Assembly (NCBI GenBank): GCA_021613375.1
Contig: CM038720.1
Span: 6,053,962 to 6,117,961, forward strand
DNA from: Megaleporinus macrocephalus
Lineage: Eukaryota > Chordata > Actinopteri > Characiformes > Anostomidae
Length of the DNA stretch: 64,000 bases
Direction of reading: 5' to 3'
Shown in pieces: positions 22,581-34,584 of the stretch. A program made the position numbers and the translations under genes. Numbering within the stretch: position 1 is the stretch's first letter; every line of letters starts with the position of its first letter. The notes beneath the pieces are model-generated. The model did not search any database. It saw only the letters and a program-made list of their open reading frames with translations, and was not told the origin of the DNA.

Positions 22581-23950
22581 TTTAATAATACTCTTATTCT
22601 GAGTTCTAAGTTTGTGAACAGGCCAAAGGAAAGCGTCAGTATGAGGATATGAGGTGCAGCCTAGCCAGGTTCCAGTTAGTTGTTAGGAATGGAAAACAGC
22701 AGCAGCTCTAAACCTGAACACTGTACTGATAATATGAGTCTCTGTGAAACTTTAAACGTCCATCTTTCATCTAGAACGGTCCAGAAATGTGTTTTTGGCC
22801 AAAAGTTGATACTTATGGCCCAAACCGAAGTCCCAGCTCTGATAGTCACGGTTCCTCGTGGAGTTAAATTAGTTAATAATGACCAATTCATATACATTCA
22901 GAGCGAACAGGACAACAACCCACTTCCGTGACCCAAATCTACAACCACAATAACCCAAAATCCAGGCATGGCACCCTGGAGCGAATCAGAATTTTCAGCT
23001 AAAGTGAGCCTGTTAAGCTTTGCGGATCAGTGCAGTTCAAGTCTAATGATTTGCCGTTCTGGTGGCCGATAAATGGATCGAGTGAGGAAAAGAAGGGGGG
23101 GATCTTTAAAGGCCTCGGCAGACTGTGGCTCTTTAGCACCAGGATAGCTTTACACAACTCAACCATATAGGCTGCAAACATACATCTGATCATTCAGCTT
23201 ATAGTAAGTCTATAACATGACATTTGCTCATTAAATAATGAATTAATTAATTAATTCAACTGTAATATCATCATCAGCATCTGCAATGATGGATAAAACA
23301 CATCCAACACTGGCATCAACACAGAATGTACAATATAGACCCTCTGCTGCAGCACGACTGCTTCTCTTCTCTTTACTTTTGATTAAAACGTGAAGAACAC
23401 GAGCACAGAGCGTTCACGCTGGGATTCCCTCGTAACCCTTTCACCCACCAGTAACAGGAGACAGCGGTGCTAAGCTCCAGTAAAGCCCCCCTCGAGAAAT
23501 GCTCCTATTTTCTCCAGCATTGCTAGCGACACCTTTCATTTCCACTTCATTGCCACCGAAGTGCCTTTCACAGCACCCTGAGCGGCGGCCGTGTGACGCA
23601 GTGCTCTCTCAGCCGCAGAGTACACAGTAACACCACCTCCTCTTCCTCCTGTTCAGACTCTGATTGATTTTTCGGGATAAGTACTCTGCATCTCAGTGAA
23701 CGCTGTCTGTTTCATGAGAGCATGTTTCTAATGGCGTGGGGGAAACTGCCTACAGCCAGCGGTGGAGAGCCGAGCGTTCTATAAGGCCTTTAACAGCAGC
23801 GGGTACTTTTCCATGTTATACAGCAGCGCGTGCTGTCTGAGAGCTAATGCTACACACCGTTTGCAGTACTGGCAGCACATAAGTGGTCCAAGACTGGAGG
23901 AAAAGATCTGTGTGTGTTCACTGGCTGGTCCAGTAATCGACTGACACAAC
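22581..23950. other. Single-copy spacer
   Basis: No gene supported. Overlapping open frames of 60-83 codons on both strands at 22676-22931 have no recognisable domain. 23440-23720 is somewhat GC-rich. Confidence 0.5.
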
Positions 23951-26900
23951 CATCAGTCTGCTAATATATCTATTAGTCAGCTAATATTCCTGCTAGGTGA
24001 CTAATATCCAAGATTAGACTAATATATACATCTATTAATCAGCTAATATTCTTGCTAGGTGACTAATATCCAAGATTAGACTAATATATACATCTATTAA
24101 TCAGCTAATATTCCCGCTACTAGGCTAATATCCAAGATTAGGCTAATATATCCATCTATTAATCAGCTAATATTCCCGCTACTAGGCTAATATCCAAGAT
24201 TAGGCTAATATATCCATCTATTAATCAGCTAATATTCCCGCTACTAGGCTAATATCCAAGATTAGGCTAATACATCCATAATTCTGCTAATATATCTATT
24301 AGTCAGCTAATATTCCCGCTACTAGGCTAATATCCAAGATTAGGCTAATAAATCCATAATTCTGCTTATATATCTATTAGTCAGCTAATATTCCTGCTAG
24401 GTGACTAATATCCAAGATTAGGCTAATATATCCATCTATTAATCAGCTAATATTCCCGCTACTAGGCTAATATCCAAGATTAGGCTAATACATCCATAAT
24501 TCTGCTTATATATCTATTAGTCAGCTAATATTCCTGCTAGGTGACTAATATCCAAGATTAGGCTAATATATCCATAATTATGAAAATATATCTATTAGTC
24601 AGCTAATATTCCTGCTACTAGGCTAATATCCAATATTAGGCTAATACATCCATCATTCTGCAAAAATATCTATTAGTCAGCTAATATTCCTGCTACTAGG
24701 CTAATATCCAATATTAGGCTAATACATACATAATTCTGCTAATATATCTGTTAGTCAGCTAATATTCCTGCTACTAGACTAATATCCAGTATTAGGCTAA
24801 TACATCCATAATTCTGCTAATATATCTGTTAGTCAGCTAATATTCCTGCTACTAGACTAATATCCAGTATTAGGCTAATACATCCATAATTCTGCTAATA
24901 TATCTGTTAGTCAGCTAATATTCCTGCTACTAGACTAATATCCAGTATTAGGCTAATACATCCATAATTCTGCTAATATATCTATTAGTCAGCTAATATT
25001 CCTGCTACTAGGCTAATATCCAATATTAGGCTAATACATACATAATTCTGCTAATATATCTGTTAGTCAGCTAATATTCCTGCTACTAGACTAATATCCA
25101 GTATTAGGCTAATACATCCATAATTCTGCTAATATATCTGTTAGTCAGCTAATATTCCTGCTACTAGACTAATATCCAGTATTAGGCTAATACATCCATA
25201 ATTCTGCTAATATATCTATTAGTCAGCTAATATTCCTGCTACTAGGCTAATATCCAATATTAGGCTAATACATACATAATTCTGCTAATATATCTGTTAG
25301 TCAGCTAATATTCCTGCTACTAGACTAATATCCAATATTAGGCTAATACATCCATAATTCTGCTAATATATCTATTAGTCAGCTAATATTCCTGCTACTA
25401 GGCTAATATCCAACATTCGACTAATACACCCATAATTCTGCTAATATATCTATTAGTCAGCTAATATTCCTGCTACTAGGCTAATATCCAATATTAGGCT
25501 AATACATACATAATTCTGCAAATATATCTATTAGTCAGCTATTAATTCCACTAATTGGCTAATATCCTTGATTAGGCTAATATATCTATAATTCTGCAAA
25601 TATATCTATTAGTCAGCTATTAATTCCACTAATTGGCTAATATCCTTGATTAGGCTAATATATCTATAATTCTGCAAATATATCTATTAGTCAGCTATTA
25701 ATTCCACTAATCGGCTAATATCCTTGATTAGGCTAATATATCTATAATTCTGCTAATATATCTATTAGTCAGCTATTAATTCCATTAATTGGCTAATATC
25801 CTTGATTAGGCTAAAATATCTATAATTCTGCTAATATATCTATTAGTCAACTATTAATTCCACTAATTGGCTAATATCCATGATTAGGCTAATATATCTA
25901 TAATTCTGCAAATATATCTATTAGTCAGCTATTAATTCCATTAATTGGCTAATATCCTTGATTAGGCTAATATATCTATAATTCTGCAAATTTATTTATT
26001 AGTCGGCTATTAATTCCACTAATTGGCTAATATCCATGAATAGGCTAATATATCTATAATTCTGCTAATATATCTATTAGTCAGCTATTAATTCCATTAA
26101 TTGGCTAATATCCTTGATTAGGCTAATATATCTATAATTCTGCAAATTTATTTATTAGTCGGCTATTAATTCCACTAATTGGCTAATATCCATGAATAGG
26201 CTAATATATCTATAATTCTGCTAATATATCTATTAGTCAGCTATTAATTCCACTAATTGGCTAATATCCTTGATTAGGCTAATATATCTATAATTCTGCT
26301 AATATATCTATTAGTCAGCTATTAATTCCACTAATTGGCTAATATTCATGATTAGGCTAATATATCTATAATTCTGCAAATATATCTATTAGTCAGCTAT
26401 TAATTCCACTAATTGGCTAATATCCTTGATTAGGCTAATATATCTATAATTCTGCTAATATATCTATTAGTCAGCTATTAATTCCACTAATTGGCTAATA
26501 TCCATGATTAGGCTAATATATCTATAATTCTGCAAATATATCTATTAGTCAGCTATTAATTCCACTAATTGGCTAATATCCATGATTAGGCTAATATATC
26601 TATAATTCTGCTAATATATCTATTAGTCAGCTATTAATTCCACTAATTGGCTAATATCCATGATTAGGCTAATATATCTATAATTCTGCTAATATATCTA
26701 TTAGTCAGCTATTAATTCCACTAATTGGCTAATATCCTTGATTAGGCTAATATATCTATAATTCTGCAAATATATCTATTAGTCAGCTATTAATTCCACT
26801 AATTGGCTAATATTCATGATTAGGCTAATATATCTATAATTCTGCAAATATATCTATTAGTCAGCTATTAATTCCACTAATTGGCTAATATCCTTGATTA

Positions 26901-26964
26901 GGCTAATATATCTATAATTCTGCAAATATATCTATTAGTCAGCTATTAATTCCACTAATTGGCT
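23951..26964. repeat. 78-bp tandem array with two subfamilies
   Basis: About 39 units of 78 bp built from CTAATAT motifs. Left subfamily (to about 25520): TCAGCTAATATTCCTGCTAC, then AGGCTAATATCCAATATTAG. Right subfamily: TCAGCTATTAATTCCACTAA, then TTGGCTAATATCCTTGATTA. Both keep the 78-bp length, and units alternate CTAATATA with CAAATATA. The first ~300 bp are the most irregular. It ends at a short (TA)n. Confidence 0.96.
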
Positions 26965-27301
26965 ATATATATATATATATTAGTGACTCTGTCTTTTTCA
27001 GGGATGTGCGTTATTATATTTCACAGAGAAACATTCTGCACATGTTACAGCAGGCTGGCTGTGAGAGACTGCTAGTGCTGGACTGGTCTGTCTGAGAACG
27101 GTGTGTTTTATTAAGATTAAGATACGGCAAGGTCAACAGGGTCCCATCCCTCCTGAGTCCAAATTTATTGTCCTATTAGCCTCACTTACAAGTGTCCACA
27201 CAGCTGTTGAGTCCCAGTCCTGTGAGTTTTGTTTGTGTGAAAATCTCTTAGTTTCAATATTAAACACAGTCGAGAGTTCGTCTGTCTACTTGTATACCAG
27301 C
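26965..27301. other. Single-copy spacer
   Basis: Nothing recognisable; a 67-codon open frame has no domain. Confidence 0.5.
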
Positions 27302-27420
27302 TGACCTTTACGGGAATAAGTCATTAGAAATGTTCCAAAAATGCTTGGGAATAAATTCCTGGTTAACTCCCATTCCAACTGAAGGAGTTGGTTTTCCTTC
27401 TCCTGTAAAGTTACCATTCT
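27302..27420 (-). repeat. Dispersed repeat family B, minus copy
   Basis: Contains GAAATGTTCCAAAAATGCTT and CCTTCTCCTGTAAAGTTACC, the inverse of the family B start. Confidence 0.6.
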
Positions 27421-27589
27421 GGAGGTCTAGTTCTGACAGTGACTATTATAATCAGTACTAGACTAACAGGCCACTTGTTGGCTAATAGGTCCTTATAATC
27501 AGTGCTGTAAGAGGAAAAACATGAAAGAAACACATTTTCCATTTATTCCAAGTCATATTTACACACGACAGCTGTTGATTACACTGTGT

Positions 27590-27825
27590 GAACATTTAAT
27601 GATGAATGAACCAATGGAAATGCTCTGGTTCCATTGACTTACACTGAAAGTAAAGACTGTTTTTAGTCTCTACTATAAAGTTATAAATACATTATATATA
27701 TATATATATATATATATAACTTTACAGGAGAGACCAATGCAAGTCAATGGAACCAGAATTATATCAAAACCATTCTCGACAGTAACGGAGCTACATGTTT
27801 TTCTTTGGACGACGATGACATGCAT
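27590..27825. repeat. Inverted pair of family B repeats around a (TA)n
   Basis: A minus-oriented B segment (CCAATGGAAATGCTCTGG, then CTACTATAAAGTTAT), a TA run at about 27693-27717, then a plus-oriented B copy (ATAACTTTACAGGAGAGACC, then GTCAATGGAACCAGAATT). The two halves can form a long imperfect stem with the TA run in the loop. Confidence 0.65.
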
Positions 27826-27911
27826 CTGAAAATGTATCTTTTTTTTTAAATAATATTTTTTTTTACTGCAGTCCTACAAATAAATAGTCATGTCAGCTCT
27901 GGTGTGCACAG

Positions 27912-27959
27912 CAGTGTGTGTGTGTGTATGTGTGTGTGTGTATGTATATGTGTGTGTGC
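27912..27959. repeat. (TG)n microsatellite
   Basis: Short GT run with TATG interruptions. Confidence 0.85.
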
Positions 27960-27986
27960 TCTGTGGCGAGACGGTGGGTATCACTC

Positions 27987-28076
27987 CTACTGAACCTGAT
28001 CCGTCTCCAAGACCTGCAGAGGCTCAGCTGGAGGCGGCCTGGGACGGGTCACCTTGAAGCCGCGTCGCTTCACAGC
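27987..28076 (-). other. Possible terminal exon (unproven)
   Basis: On the minus strand, a pyrimidine-rich CTCTCCTTTCTCCTCC tract is followed by GGTTTCGAG and a phase-0 stretch AVKRRGFKVTRPRPPPAEPL then QVLETDQVQ and TAG. It has the composition of a real protein C-terminus and a passable acceptor. I recognise no protein family, see no partner exon, and find no AATAAA on the minus strand nearby. It may be chance. Confidence 0.2.
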
Positions 28077-28343
28077 CTCGAAACCAGGAGGAGAAAGGAG
28101 AGAACTACTGTTCATCCATCTGCAGTGATACGAGAACACTACGGCTCGCTCACATGCCCCCCGTACCCGGCCCACTGAGGAGCTCTGAATGGGGACACAG
28201 GTTTGAAGGAAGCTACTTACAGTGATGATGAGGACTGTGTGTGCGGCGCTATGACCACTAAGCAAAAAAAATTCTACTGTATGACAAAATCAACGAAAAT
28301 AGTTTACACCAGCTGCAGACCTGGACCCACATAATTATATATA

Positions 28344-28645
28344 TATATACACAAGCTTCTCCTTGTGGAAACAACCAGAACAACCAGTATTATTTACAGT
28401 TCTCCTCTAATACCTGCTTTGACTGCTCAGTACTTCATTAAGCTAAATCAAGATTTGCTGCTGAAGGAACTGAACACGTTCATACAATGTCTGGGGCGTC
28501 CAGGAGAAATCTGGAACCTAACTTTGTTCTTCAAACTGGATCAAGATCTGATCTACTTCTCTCACAATAACATATTCATGTTACTTTGTATTGTATGTAT
28601 GATTATTTACATCTGTTCTAATCAGATCTACTGTTCTTACTGGTG

Positions 28646-28648
<3 letters not shown>
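28344..28648 (+). repeat. Duplicated segment D, copy 1
   Basis: About 290 bp nearly identical to 49937-50222: AAGCTTCTCC, ATACCTGCTTTGACTGCTCA, GTCTGGGGCGTCCAGGAGAA, then CATCTGTTCTAATCAGATCT. Each copy has an open frame (93 and 99 codons) sharing GRPGEIWNLTLFFKLDQDLI. No known domain; probably a dispersed repeat. Confidence 0.8.
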
Positions 28649-28649
<1 letters not shown>

Positions 28650-28725
<76 letters not shown>

Positions 28726-28762
28726 ATGTATAATATATAATATTATAATATATATATATGGG
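28650..28762. repeat. (TA)n microsatellite
   Basis: Long TA run with ATAATGTATAATAT interruptions at the right end. Confidence 0.96.
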
Positions 28763-29280
28763 GATCCTTCCACAGTGAGAAGACACCTCAACTCTATGGG
28801 GTCTAAAAGGATTTGTAGCTGTTTAAGAAGCTCCTCGCTGAGAAAAGGAGATACAGACACATCAAACAAAGAAGCTGCTGCTGTTCTCAGAACAGTGGAC
28901 TGACCACCCCAGAGTCCAGAACCTGTAATAAAGGTATTATATTCAGTTGTTGAACTGACTTTTGAATGGAATGGATCTTTAGACAATAAACAAACAAACA
29001 AGTGGAGGGTCTCTGATACACTAAATTCTGTGTTAGGAGTCATACAGTCTGAACGTAAGGGGGGGATTGATTCCTGCTGTGATGTGCACTGACAGTCGGG
29101 GGGAGTCTCTGGACCCCGGAGCTGCATTAAAGCGAGTGAGTGCAGACGGGACGTACAGTAGGATACAGTAGAGACGCTGCAGCGATCCCAGATCTGTTGG
29201 CAGGAATAGACTCCGGCTTAAATCTGTACCCGAAGGACACACTCAGTAAAACAGATGGTCAGCAAAAACACACAGTGGAA
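28763..29280. other. Single-copy spacer, possible retroelement remnant
   Basis: A minus-strand open frame covers most of it (169 codons, the last part being TA repeat) with FLSEELLKQLQILLDPIELR in the middle. I do not recognise a domain. Confidence 0.35.
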
Positions 29281-29624
29281 AAACAAAGAAAGAAAAAAAC
29301 TAACAAAAACCAAAGAAGAAAACAGATGAGAAGAAAGAGAATGAAAAGGAGAAAGAAAGAATTAATTTAAAGAATCAAAGAAAAAAAACAGATGAATGGA
29401 AACAGACATTAAAAAGAAGACAAAAAGAGAGAAAAGAGAGAGAGGGACAGGAGACATGGACAGAGAGAAAATAACAATGAAAAAAGGTAGAAAGAAAGGA
29501 GAAAAAGAAAAAAAGATGAGAGCATGAGAGAGAGACAGAGAAAGAAAAAGGATGGGACCAAAAGGATGAGATAGAGAGAGGATAAGAGAGAGAGGGGAGA
29601 GAGAGAGACGAGGAGAGAGAGAGA

Positions 29625-29663
<39 letters not shown>

Positions 29664-29896
29664 AGTGAGAGGAGAGAGAGAGAGAGAGGATGAGTGTGAG
29701 AGAGAGAGAGAGACAGAGAGAGAGAGAAAGAGACAGAGAGAGAGAGACAGAGAGAGAGAAAAGAGGATGAGAGAGAGAGAGAGGATGAGTGAGAGAGACA
29801 GAGAGAGAGAGAGGATGTGAGAGAGAGAGGAGAAGGAAAGAGAACGAGAGGAGGGAGAGAGAGAGGAGAGAGAGAGAAAGGAGGAGAGAGAGAGAG

Positions 29897-29946
<50 letters not shown>

Positions 29947-30097
29947 GGAGAGAGAGAGAGAGAGGAAAGAGAGAGAGGAGAGAGAGAAAGGAGGAAAGAG
30001 AGAGAGAGAGAGAGAGGAGATAGGAGAGAGAGAGAGGAAAGAGAGATAGGAGAGAGAGAGAGAGAGAGAGGAGATAGGAGAGAGAGAGAGAAAGGAT

Positions 30098-30128
<31 letters not shown>

Positions 30129-30187
30129 GGAGAGACAGAGAGAGGATGAGAGACAGAGAGAGAGAGAGAGAGAGGAAAGAGAGAGTG
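29281..30187 (+). repeat. Purine-only tract, (GA)n-rich
   Basis: About 0.9 kb of A and G almost without pyrimidines, becoming (GAGA)n with GGATGAG interruptions after 29560. The 323-codon minus-strand frame (Ser-Leu repeats) and the Arg-Glu frames on plus are products of the repeat, not genes. Confidence 0.96.
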
Positions 30188-31018
30188 TACTGATCTTCAG
30201 AACTGGAGGGAAGGTGGTGTAGAGAATCGAGTGGAGGCGGAGTTCACAAATCCAATATTGATAAGTGTTTACTGTCCCGGGGCTTTTCTCCACCCCCGAA
30301 CTGGCACTGAGCAGCCGGCACAGCCACATCTTCACCAGCACCGCCGACGCAGAGACCTCTATAAATAACCAGCCTTTCATTCATTCAGCGAATAACCAAG
30401 TTACAGCAACAGTCTGGTTATAAATCTAGTTTACACTGTTCTCCACATCAGCCCCGCATACAGGATCAGCCAGGACACCGTCCACTACTGTAGTTTAATC
30501 ATCTCAGTCGTCTCACACGCACCTCCAACCACATGCAGTGTTCTTTAACAGAGCTGCTCGTATGACACACTGTTAATTATAACCATGAATAAACTCATGG
30601 CTGTTTTTCAGAACCAACAATCAGGAGAGCAAACTCCTGTTACTGCACAAGAATGAACTCACGCTCATCCAGGACTGTGAGATGTCCAGCTGATAACACC
30701 AGCGTTGAGACTGTTTAGTATCTGGATAGTAAACAGGGAAGCTGATATGACTGCTTGTGTTTTTCTCTGCTGAATTAAAGGCCAAGTTCTTCAGCTAGAG
30801 CCCAACGAGAGTTAAACTGTTAAAATCCTGGATTAATAACTGAGTGTAAGTGCAGCGTATAGGCTGAGCTCAGTTAAAGTAGGAGAAAGAAAGGTGCTGC
30901 AGCAGTTACTGCAGAGCTGAGGGACCACCTGCACTGTTAAACAAAGCCTTGTGCTGACAAATCATCACACAGTACTAAAAGAAAGTTTGAAAAATATGAA
31001 TTTGAAAAGTGCAAGTGC
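30188..31018. other. Single-copy spacer
   Basis: 30190-30380 is GC-richer; its minus strand reads MWLCRLLSASSGVEKSPG without a recognisable family. The rest shows nothing. Confidence 0.4.
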
Positions 31019-32412
31019 AAAGTTAGTGTCAGAGCTACCTTAAAAAAAAGTTAGTGTCTGTGCTACCTTAAAAAAGGTAGTGTCAGTGCTGCCTTAAAAA
31101 AGTTAGTGTCAGTGCTGCCTTAAAAAAAAGGTAGTGTCTGTGCTACCTTAAAAAACTTAAATGTCTGTGCCACCTTAAAACAGTTAGTGTCTGTGCTGCT
31201 GTAAAAAAGTTAATATCTGTACTACCTTAAAATAGTTAGTGTCTGTGCTGCCTTAAAACAGTTAGTGTCTGTGCTACCTTAAAAAGTTAGTGTCTGTGCT
31301 ACCTTAAAAAAAGTTAATATCTGTGCTACCTTAAAATAGTTAGTGTCTGTGCTGCCTTAAAACAGTTAGTGTCTGTGCTGCCTTAAAATAGTTAGTGTCA
31401 GAGCTACCTTAAAAAAAGTTAGTGTCTGTGCTACCTTAAAAAAGGTAGTGTCAGTGCTGCCTTAAAAAAGTTAGTGTCAGTGCTGCCTTAAAAAAAAGGT
31501 AGTGTCTGTGCTACCTTAAAAAACTTAAATGTCTGTGCCACCTTAAAACAGTTAGTGTCTGTGCTGCTGTAAAAAAGTTAATATCTGTACTACCTTAAAA
31601 TAGTTAGTGTCTGTGCTGCCTTAAAACAGTTAGTGTCTGTGCTACCTTAAAAAGTTAGTGTCTGTGCTGCCTTAAAATAGTTAGTGTCAGTGCTGCCTTA
31701 AAAAAAGTTAATATCTGTGCTGCCTTAAAATAGTTAGTGTCTGTGCTGCCTTAAAAAAGTTAGTGTCTGTGCTGCCTTAAAATAGTTAGTGTCTGTGCTG
31801 CCTTAAAATAGTTAGTGTCTGTGCTGCCTTAAAAAAAGTTAATATCTGTGCTGCCTTAAAAAAGTTAGTGTCTGTGCTGCCTTAAAACAGTAAGTGTCTG
31901 TGCTGCCTTAAAATAGTTAGTGTCAGTGCTGCCTTAAAACAGTTAGTGTCTGTGCTACCTTAAAAAGTTAGTGTCTGTGCTACCTTAAAAAAAGTTAATA
32001 TCTGTACTACCTTAAAATAGTTAGTGTCTGTGCTGCCTTAAAATAGTTAGTGTCTGTACTGCCTTAAAATAGTTAGTGTCTGTGCTACCTTAAAATAGTT
32101 AGTGTCTGTGCTACCTTAAAAAAAGTTAATGTCTGTGCTGCCTTAAAATAGTTAGTGTCTGTGCTGCCTTAAAATAGTTAGTGTCTGTACTGCCTTAAAA
32201 TAGTTAGTGTCTGTGCTACCTTAAAATAGTTAGTGTCTGTGCTACCTTAAAAAAAGTTAATGTCTGTGCTGCCTTAAAATAGTTAGTGTCTGTGCTGCCT
32301 TAAAATAGTTAGTGTCTGTACTGCCTTAAAATAGTTAGTGTCTGTGCTGCCTTAAAAAGTTAGTGTCTGTGCTGCCTTAAAACAGTTAGTGTCTGTGCTA
32401 CCTTAAAACAGT
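31019..32412 (+). repeat. 26-bp minisatellite at a SINE 5' end
   Basis: About 53 units of AGTTAGTGTCTGTGCTGCCT plus TAAAAT, with variable A-run length. A ~270-bp block beginning AGTTAGTGTCAGAGCTACC at 31021 is repeated nearly unchanged from 31390. The last unit (CAGTTAGTGTCAGCACTG) merges into the SINE head at 32413, so the unit probably derives from SINE sequence. Confidence 0.94.
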
Positions 32413-32740
32413 TAGTGTCAGCACTGTCTCCTCACAGTAAGATGATCTGGGTTGGATTCCCGGTCCAGGTGGTTCTGTGTGGAGTGTGTATGTTCTCTCT
32501 GTGTTTGAGTGGGTTCCTCCGGGTACTCCGGTTTCCTCCCACAGTCCAAACACATGCATGTTAGGATCCTCACTCTAAACTGAACGTAGGTGTGAGTGTG
32601 AGTGTGAGTGAGAGTGTCCATGTGATGGACTGGTGACCTGTCCATGGTGTACCCCTCTTCACCCAATGACGCTGGGATTGGCTCCAGCCCCCCCAGTGAC
32701 CCTGACTAGCGGGATAAAGCAGAAGATACTGGATGTGAGG
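32413..32740 (+). mobile_element. tRNA-derived SINE, nearly complete
   Basis: Head AGCACTGTCTCCTCACAG, a B-box-like GGTTGGATTCC (consensus GGTTCGANNCC, one change), body TTCCTCCGGGTACTCCGG and TTTCCTCCCACAGTCC, and tail TGGTGTACCCCTCTTCACCC then GATTGGCTCCAGCCCCCCCA and GCAGAAGATACTGGATG. The layout is that of the widespread fish tRNA-SINE. The A-box end is replaced by the 26-bp array. Confidence 0.85.
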
Positions 32741-33194
32741 CAGGTTGAGAGTTTTGGGCTGCAGTTTGTACAACGTGCATGGAAAGCGTCCACTGCTTGT
32801 TGGCCTCGTAGGTCCAGTATAGAAGCATGACTTTGTTAACGGACTGTATTTGGGGGTCCGGGTACCGGCTCCAGCTAGCGTTGCCACAGTGGGCGGAAAC
32901 GATCATACAGTTAAGCCCACCCACTTAGAGGGAAGATATGATTAGTCAGTTTTACTGTCATTTGAAATTGGTATGGCTCTGAATTAGAACTGCCTGGCCC
33001 CCTCTGTACATGAACAGCGGGACCACCAATCACCAACATTCTGCGGAGGCATCACAGTCCTTGTAGGGGGAGACACACTTAACCCCTCACGCTCCAACAC
33101 AGATTGAATAGACACGTATGAATCATTTATTTGTCTATATTTTTATAATTGTTTAGATGTTGATTGTCAAACTACATAGTAGATAAAATAAAAT

Positions 33195-33198
<4 letters not shown>
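32741..33198. other. Single-copy spacer
   Basis: No gene or repeat recognised. Confidence 0.55.

Positions 33199-33262
<64 letters not shown>
33199..33262. repeat. (TG)n microsatellite
   Basis: 32 uninterrupted TG units. Confidence 0.98.
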
Positions 33263-33264
<2 letters not shown>

Positions 33265-34311
33265 GAATATTTTAGACCCTCTAAGAGGGCGTAGAGGGCC
33301 ATGACGGTTCCCCACTGGTGCCGAGTAACCTCCGTCCACTGACTTACAGCATCACTTATCGATCAGTCATGGCTGGAGGCCAACAGGAGCCGGGTGCACT
33401 TGGCCGTTTGAACTGTTTACGAGGGTCTTCCCTCTGGGTCCGTCGGCGGGGAGACATCTCTTCAGCACGTGTGTGAATGAGGCTTGCTGCGATGGCGCGA
33501 TGGGCTCAGAGGTAAACACGAGACGCGCTCCGCTGATTTATTCTGCATCACGCTGGAGAGAGCTGAAATGCGAGATGTGAATACGGGGCAGGAGCTTTAT
33601 CAGACAGAGTCGGCTCTCTTTGGGAAGAGGACGGAGGCCGAAAATAGAAGTAATGATTGCACCGGAATAATAAAGACCTGTGGGAACAGACGGTGGGGGT
33701 GGGGGAGGACCGGGGGCAAACCGAGGCTGCTCGTCAAAGCTTCTGAGCAGGCTGGTTGAAAAACAACCCATGACAGAAGGTTTAAAAGTTCAGCCACCAC
33801 CTCAGCACCTCACAGAATGGCCCAAAGACCCAAACAGTGGAGCTGTGGCCTACTGTGCCAGGAGGATAGCCAACCCAGGAGGGTGTCAGTGGAGGGGTCA
33901 CCAAATAGACAAGGATAACTTGATCTATGCAACTGGGTCAACTAGTAACTCCAGGCCAGGTCCTGGTATATCCTGGTATAGATCACTGATTTTCTGCTTA
34001 ATGAATGTAAAATATAATCAAATTTAACTTTAAAATAAATCCTGAATGCATGTGACCTTCAAGCTTTTAGATCGGTGATGGATATCCTCGCATGAAGTTG
34101 GGAATAAACCCAGTTGAGCCACCTTTCTCTAGAGTGGCTTACACCGATCCAACACAGCTTCTCCTCTTCGTTCAGAAGCTTAAACTTCAAGAGAAACTCA
34201 GCTTGAGCTGCTATTGGAGATTCCATGTTTGCTGGAACACAGCATTCGCCAGCATCTTGGGTGCTGCCATGCCAACAGCAGAGGTGAATCCTTGCCGATG
34301 ATGTAAGTTAA
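33263..34311. other. Single-copy region, candidate conserved element
   Basis: 33290-33740 is GC-rich and repeat-free (GGCTGGAGGCCAACAGGAGC, CACTTGGCCGTTTGAACTG). Open frames of 77-115 codons on both strands overlap and have no domains. No exon supported. Confidence 0.4.
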
Positions 34312-34503
34312 CATCCATCCATCCATTATCTTGTACTTTATCCCACTAGTCGGGGTCATGGGGGGAGCAGGAGCCAATCCCAGCGCCATCAGGCGAAGGC
34401 GGGGTACACCATGGACAGGTCGCCAGTCAATCGCATGGCCAACTACCACTCAGGCATGAACACTCTCACACCTACAGGCAGTTTAGAGTGAACCTAACAT
34501 GCA
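34312..34503 (-). mobile_element. SINE 3' half, minus orientation
   Basis: CATCCATCCATTATCTTG, TCATGGGGGGAGCAGGAGCC, GGGGTACACCATGGACAGG, then CTCTCACACCTACAGGCAG and AACATGCATGG. This is the inverse of the 3' half of the SINE at 32413-32740. Confidence 0.8.
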
Positions 34504-34584
34504 TGGATGGTCTAGACCTGGACCAAACCTTCACAACTCAACCCAACTTTAGTACTATAATAGAGAACGTAACTGATAGCAGTC

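Noticed and set aside
23951..26964. CRISPR-like array of regular repeats
   Set aside because: Eukaryotic context; the 78-bp units are repeated throughout with no unique spacers.
29409..30380. 323-codon minus-strand Ser/Leu frame
   Set aside because: Product of the GA/CT tract; the short non-repeat end is unrecognised.
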